NCBI GenBank assembly: GCA_964036665.1
Contig: OZ038528.1
Location: 6,764,501 to 6,828,500 of the forward strand
Direction of reading: 5' to 3'
Length of the DNA stretch: 64,000 nt
Source of the DNA: Gordius sp. MW1
Lineage: Eukaryota; Nematomorpha; Gordioida; Gordea; Gordiidae
Shown: positions 58,253 through 64,000 of the stretch, piece after piece
Layout: the number at the start of each line of letters is the position of its first letter
Position numbering within the stretch: position 1 is the first letter of the stretch
Notes under the pieces: model-generated
Databases searched by the model: none
What the model was told of the DNA's origin: nothing
What the model saw: the letters and a program-made list of their open reading frames with translations, nothing else
Position numbers and translations under genes: made by a program

Positions 58253-61200
58253 CGCTTTTGTGTTAGCAAATGATCTTATGCAATGTATCCATAGATAAGG
58301 TTGCAGTAACAAGATTTCTAGAATAACGCCTAGTATTTAGATAAGCGCATCGCGCGCCTAAACTTGGAACGTCTTTGAGGGCGAATGACGTCTGCCAAAT
58401 TATAAATCAGCGGTATGGCAAATGTTAAAATGTCGAATGACAAAAAAGCCGAAGGGTGTAAGATTGCGAAAAGGGGGTGGGGGTTATTATTCGTTTGACA
58501 GCTAGAATACAGTTATTAATCGATGAAGAGAGATGACAACTAATGAAACGGGGGAGGACAGCAGGAGGACAATCAATTAAAGCTGTGTCAAAATGACTTT
58601 ACGGCGATAATTGAGACGAGCGTCGCGTTATTTGATTTAAGGGGTGTGTGTTTAATATTCAATACAATGGATGGAGTGATGTCGAAAATTAACTCACCTA
58701 AACTGTGAACGCTCGCGGGGATGAGGAGGGATTTGTAGTGAGGAGGAGATAAGAATGAAACCGTGAACGAGGAGGACTTGTCATGGCTCCCTTATTCCCG
58801 CATGATACTAAAGAAGTAAGAAAGGCTACGGCTAGTGATCGTGCGTTAGCTTTCAGCCGACAACATTAACAACATCACCCAGTAGTTGGTGGTTACAATA
58901 AAATACACACATACTCATTATATTATATATATATGGGTGAGTGGGTGGGTGTAGCATTAGGGTGGGTGACATTGTTATAATAGCGCGAGAATAGAGGCAC
59001 ACAAAAAATCAATAATTCAGAAATTATTGCAATTTTTTTCTCGGCTCCTCCTCTATCCATTTTCAGGCACTCTTCTCCCTCTCTTTCTCACTTACCAAAT
59101 GGTTAGTGCGAAATGAAAAAACGGTTTAAGAGAGTTTAATTAATGAGAGTGTCAAAACAACCACTCCGCCATACTCCCCTCCCGCTACCCTGCTAAAGTT
59201 TATATCGTGTTTATTTTAAATTAATTAAAAGATTAGACTCCACTGAAATCAAATTAAATGCCTGTCATTTTAATTATATAATTTATAACGTGTTGATATA
59301 AATTTTATTTGAATAAATCGCATATAGTGTGGACATTTTAATTCCAAAATGGATACGTTTACAACTTAATTTAAAAAATGTTAAATTTAAAATAAGCTTT
59401 GTAAAAAAACCGTGTATCCTTTCATAAATAGCAGGAGGAAATGTAATTAATATACAATATATTAAATTACAAATAAATAATAAAAGTGCGCCTCCCTTTG
59501 CTACCTATATAATTCGTTTTGTTTGTAGGGTTTCCTTTTGATCTGCAAAAATATTACTGCTTCAACCACACCTTAAACATAGGGAATTTGTAACTTTGTA
59601 TATTAAATTGAGTAGAAGCACGAACAAATTTTTAATATAAAATTAAGGTCATATTTATTTAAAATTTAAATTTTTACATCTCGCCCAATATTCCTTCCCT
59701 GAATCATCCAAATCGCGGCTACCATGTGTTTAAATAAAATAATCTTTTACTAGCCAGTTAAATTAAATATATTGGTTAACATATACTACCTCATTAAAAC
59801 AGATAACAGGAAAAAGTTAGCGATAGTTACTAATTTAGAAAAATATTTTTTTAGATTATTTTGTACAAATCACTTAAATCCTAATTTAAATTTCAAAATT
59901 TTGTAGTAACTTTTTGACTTTAATCGTAAAATGTATTTATCTTTTTTATAAATTTTGAGCGGATGGCTCAAGTTCTGTCGGCAAAATGTAGAGTTGGCAT
60001 CTTATCAAGATCGATTGCAACTTATAACAATTAAAAATTGCATAGCAAGTAATAATAATTTATCTTAAAGGTTAGTTGTACCACGAACTCAAAATAACTC
60101 CGCAAGATGTTAATTTATTAGTTAGGAAAAATAAAGTAGTAATTACTTTGCATTTGAGTTATACCTATTTAATAATAAATCAAACAATTTTAAGAATTAT
60201 ATTCTCCAAACAAACTTTTATTGAATGCACAAACATTTTCCATATTTTTGTGATACTAAACTTATTTTTCCTGATTCAAAGCAACACACTCACGAGAACT
60301 TTTTATTTCACTACACATCAAGTTGTGACATAAAAAAACATGACCTAAAATATTTTTTTATATTTTATGTATTTAAATTATTAAGAGGAGCAATTAATTA
60401 TATCAAATTCAAAATATTTTAAGTTAGTTTTACAAATAAGTTTTACAAACTGAAACTCTTTCTTTTAAATACGCGAAGCGTAAGACGAGCTACTTTTTGG
60501 AGTGTTATATCGTGAAATAAAACTAACTCCTTTTGACAAAGAACGTTATACATGGAGTCAAGCTCTTCGATTTTAAAAATAATGCGAAAATTCTTCTTTA
60601 AGGTCGACCAAACAAATCCCAGCCATTGTTACGACACTAGTATCCACCACCAGCTGACAGTTTCACTAAAGGGAAATCAAATTTCATCATTATCAATAAA
60701 TGTGTTTTAAAATTTGATATTAAGGTACCAAAATCACAGATTTTAATCTTGACCCTCCCACAATTGTTATTGCTCCACTCTAATCTAATTCAAATCCTGG
60801 CTACGCTAATTCTATATGAATCAAATTAAAGCAGCTTAAATGTCATTATTTCTCACTAGCATGACCGTTTAGCAATGACGTTTAAACTTAAGGCTAATCC
60901 CAGGCTTGTCACATTATATGCTGTTTCAATTATATGGAAAATATTTGCTTTCAAGGTTTCAGTCCCACCCTAATTTCGAGAACGTTAGTGGTTTCATAGC
61001 TTTCTCATTAAACACAAAATTAATTATAATTTGTCAAATGTCTTTAAAACTCCAGTTTGTACTGTCAATATTGTGTTTTGCAAACTTAAATATTTTTGTC
61101 ATTGACCGAAGTCGACCGATTTATTATAATTTTTTCGATTTAAGAGCAATCACATGATTAATGTTGGTAGAGTTTTTAGGGAAAAATAGATGTTCCATGT

Positions 61201-62160
61201 ACATAATTTTATAAGTGAAGCTATTTGTAATTCTATCATACCAATTTTCTGGCGTATATAAATCATACAAGCTAGAGATTTAATAAAACTTATCTTTTTA
61301 TCCACACAGGAAACCACGTGCAACTCATCTCATCGTATAGTTTCGTGTTATATATTGGGACACCTCTTTTTTCCTCATTTTAAAGGCAAATCAATACTAT
61401 TTAATTTAGGTCTTCTAACTTCACATTGTGCTAGGTGTAATTGAGAATGCGGTTTGCGACACATTGCATATGCACCCTCTCTCCACCTACATCTCAGGTG
61501 ATCCGCATGATTGCGCATAATATTCCCATTTAAGTGACTACTAGTTCAGCTTATCTGACATAATTCTTGACGATATTTACTAAGAAATTGTTATGCCTAG
61601 CCTAATGATAAGTGATAGGGGCTTAAATTGACTGCTCCAGCGAGCCTTGATATCTCTAATTTTAAACTTACAAATTTATAAAAAGATATATTATAGGCAA
61701 TGAATCCTGGTCCCCTCGTCCTTCCCCAGGCTCTTCGGTCACCAGGAGAATTTTTTTTAATAAATTAAATTGCTGATTAATTGTTTTTCTCTTAAATCCC
61801 TTTCTCATTTGAAAATGTTTATATGATAAATAATAGAGCCATTAACACTCTATGTTTTTAAACCTTAAATTTTAAATAAATGTTTGATTAATTTCATAAT
61901 TTTTAGTATCTAATCCGTATTTTTATTGATTAACTAAACATAGATTAGTCGTAGCAGCTTTATTTAAAAACAAATTAGTATTTACGCCATTAATGCGCAT
62001 TTCGTTAATGCAGGCCTCTAATTTGAATATCAAAAATGGATTGTTAATATAAAATATAACTTCAGCACTAGGTACCTAGCAGATAATTTCGCATTTATCT
62101 CTTAATTAAATAAATTATAACAGATTTGGGAATCTTTATTGACACGGCTACTATAGGATG
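58253..62160. other. 5' flank of globin and gene-free intergenic DNA
   Basis: About 58320-59200 is less AT-rich and may include the globin promoter, with a GGGTGGGTG/TATATA tract near 58920-58970. No core promoter can be fixed. The open frames at 60.0-61.2 kb are AT-driven and without motif. Confidence 0.45.
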
Positions 62161-62173
62161 ACAAAAGATGTGA

Positions 62174-62240
62174 GCATGGGCGTAGCCAGGGGGAGGCAAA
62201 CACGGACAGCTGCCTCGCCCCCCCCCCCCTCAATCCAAAA
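62174..62240. repeat. Terminal relic of the 'GGGCGTAGCCAGG' family
   Basis: ATGGGCGTAGCCAGGGGGAG followed by a run of C beginning CTCGCCCCCC matches the left end of the MITE at 56313; no right end follows. Confidence 0.5.
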
Positions 62241-62849
62241 ACTTTTCTGAATTTATTAAATTAAGGTTTGATTTCAAAAAACCCATGGGTATGAGTGTTT
62301 ATATGGTGCACTAAACCGCTGAATGACTAGATCAGTAAATTCGGACGCGATTTTATTAATGGCTAATAATTATATTTACTTAATGTTGCATGGGATTGGA
62401 GAGTTTGTGGTGTATTTAATGAGCATAGAAATTATTAAAAACAAGGTAATTGTCAAAAGTGTATCCCAAGATTCTTAAAAAGTAAAAAGTTATTGAGAAT
62501 CAATAAATATAAAAACATTAGCAAGCATGCATTTATATTAAGCATGTTCATAAGCAGATGGTGACCAAGTGCGCTTTATAATTAATCTAATTGGTATTGA
62601 AATAGCGAGCATTGAACGATATATCCGCACCCTTCTACGCGGCCTCTTAGCTACGACGTCCTCTGATATTTAAGTGAACGCATCATCGTTCAGTATTAAT
62701 AATTAATCAGCTTAATAACAGCACACACCTCCAAAAAAACAATAATTTAAGCTATACAAAAATTGCCTTTTCATTTATATAAATTGTAATGGAATTAATG
62801 GGTTTTAAGTATAACATTTTTTCAAATTAATAACTGACTTAATTATAGT

Positions 62850-63120
62850 CAAAACCGTTTAATTGTAAAGTCTTGGACCTGATTTTTTTTCTCGCGATTA
62901 ACCGATATTTCGCGATTAAACGATGGAAATAAAAGTATATGTACATTATATTAAATATTCATTTCTTAGGCTTCGCAATAAAACGATATTTTATATAATT
63001 ATCTGGTTGATTTAAGGACTCGAAAATGTTTGTAAATATCCGATATTGTACTATTAAGCGATTTGTCAATAAACGATGTTTTTGTTAACATTATCGTTTT
63101 AAAAAAAAACAAAATGGCGT
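62850..63120. repeat. Possible pogo/Tigger-like terminal remnant
   Basis: Repeated words CGCGATTA, CGATTAAACGAT and AATAAAACGAT, ending TTATCGTTTTAAAA, recall the ends of pogo-like elements. There is no transposase and no defined terminus, so this is only a suggestion. Confidence 0.25.
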
Positions 63121-63643
63121 TTAACTTCGCGGCATAGCTGTCAACAGGGGTAGGCTACCCTCCCCATAAAAGCATATTTTTTGGGCATAACAAAATTCCT
63201 GTAACGATTTTAAAAAATCCTCAGTAAGCCCCCTCCCTTTATTCTTACTTTTGCTCCCACCACCTCCCAAAAAACTTAATCTTAAATAAGTTCATGGTTT
63301 AAGTGTTGCCAAAGTATGATTCGATTAAGATATGATTAAGTGTGAATAATAATAAAATAATATTTCTGATAAATTTTAAGTTATGGCTAGAATTTCGTGA
63401 GGATAAAGGGTTGACAAAATAGATAAAAATTATTCTCTTTTAGACTTTTCAAGCTATTTAAAATGTATAGTAAATCCGTTTTATTTTTCCAATTTAACTA
63501 TTTATTTGTATAAGTTACTAAAATAAACGATATATTATTTGAAGAAAATAAACATGAGGATACAATCAAGCTTTTCGGTATTTATAAGTATTCCACAAAA
63601 AATATGAAATATTATTTTATCGTCTTCTTCTTCTTCTTCTTTA

Positions 63644-64000
63644 TCAGTAATTTGGTCCCACAATCGCGGGGTTTGTTTTGATAAGTTTCTTCCATCTTGA
63701 CCGGGTGAGTGCCATGTCTTGAGTAATCTCTTTAATTTTCATAACTTTATCGACTTGCCCTTTCCACGTAACACGGGGTCGTCCTCTTCCTCTCTTCCCC
63801 GGTACCTACATGTCCAGTACTTTTCGATTTACGTCATCAATGTCTTTTAGCACATGCCCATACCACCTTAGCCGATTTTCGTTAATCATGTCCGCCATAG
63901 GTTGAATACCCATTTTTGTCATGAAAAAGTCATTCGTCATATGGTCGAGCTTAGTATACCCCAAGCTCCACCGTATCATTCTGATCTCTGTGGCTTGTAA
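63644..64000 (-). pseudogene. 3' end of a non-LTR retrotransposon reverse transcriptase
   Basis: On the minus strand the frame enters from the right edge with EIRMIRWSLGYTKLDHM, then NRLRWYGHVLK and GKRGRGRPRVTW, and stops at 63644-63646. This is the familiar C-terminal 'RLRWYGHVLR ... RGRPxxxW' block of RTE-like LINE ORF2 proteins. One internal TAG (63806-63808) breaks it just before GKRGRG. A GAA-repeat tail (TTC repeats at 63623-63640 on the plus strand) follows the stop, typical of LINE 3' ends. Confidence 0.85.

Noticed and set aside
58253..58312. Upstream in-frame ATG as globin start
   Set aside because: It would add 20 residues with no recognisable targeting sense and mask the MGC acylation signal; the second ATG is the better choice.
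60076..61157. Three open frames of 65-85 codons
   Set aside because: Phe/Ile/Lys-rich, AT-driven, no motif, no splice context.

Overview
This is a window of AT-rich animal nuclear DNA, probably from an invertebrate. The protein-coding genes are metazoan families (mitochondrial isoleucyl-tRNA synthetase, APMAP/strictosidine-synthase-like, SLC35F6-like, cytosolic sulfotransferase, a globin with the two ancestral animal globin introns). They are cut by GT-AG introns, and intergenic and intronic DNA is packed with transposable elements. I cannot name the lineage. A striking trait is very short introns, 34-50 nt in several genes, beside introns of several kilobases.

Layout. 1-950: satellite with a 324-bp three-subunit higher-order repeat. 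999-3477 (+): nine-exon Ginger1-like integrase fused to an OTU cysteine protease, with eight short introns and two single-base frame breaks. 3905-4190: gypsy remnant. 4831-5575: hAT element. 5760-6998 (-): single-exon SLC35F6-like transporter. 7346-11453 (+): seven-exon, 750-residue coiled-coil protein of unknown function, with a hAT relic in its last intron. 12415-13703: near-complete mariner with one nonsense codon (transposase on -). 13820-14118: in-frame 102-bp tandem duplication. 14939-15988 (+): sulfotransferase. 19359-23647 (-): APMAP-like gene, 9 exons, all phases agree. 23768-25220: hAT carrying head-to-tail Helitrons. 26906-27563: another hAT. 27966-40101 (-): mitochondrial IARS, 15 exons, with a Helitron (itself carrying a hAT) in its largest intron. 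40740-43020: decayed gypsy pol split by a hAT. 45.3-45.7 kb: tRNA-like SINE candidate. 48933-58252 (-): three-exon globin whose 8.3-kb first intron holds a TRIM-like LTR element, a MITE and a Helitron. 58.3-63.6 kb: no gene seen. 63644-64000 (-): 3' end of a non-LTR retrotransposon running off the window.

The most interesting gene is the globin. It starts MGCVSS (predicted N-myristoylation plus palmitoylation), keeps introns at B12.2 and G7.0 and the helix A tryptophan, yet has Tyr at F8, Thr at E7 and Ile at CD1. It therefore looks like a membrane-tethered globin fold without the standard haem ligands. The second is the intron-rich integrase-OTU gene beside the satellite. There is no operon-like organisation: the genes are independent units separated or interrupted by transposons. 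Six TIR elements have 8-bp hAT-type target duplications (five exact, one degenerate), and the Helitrons share one 3' hairpin ending CTAGT.
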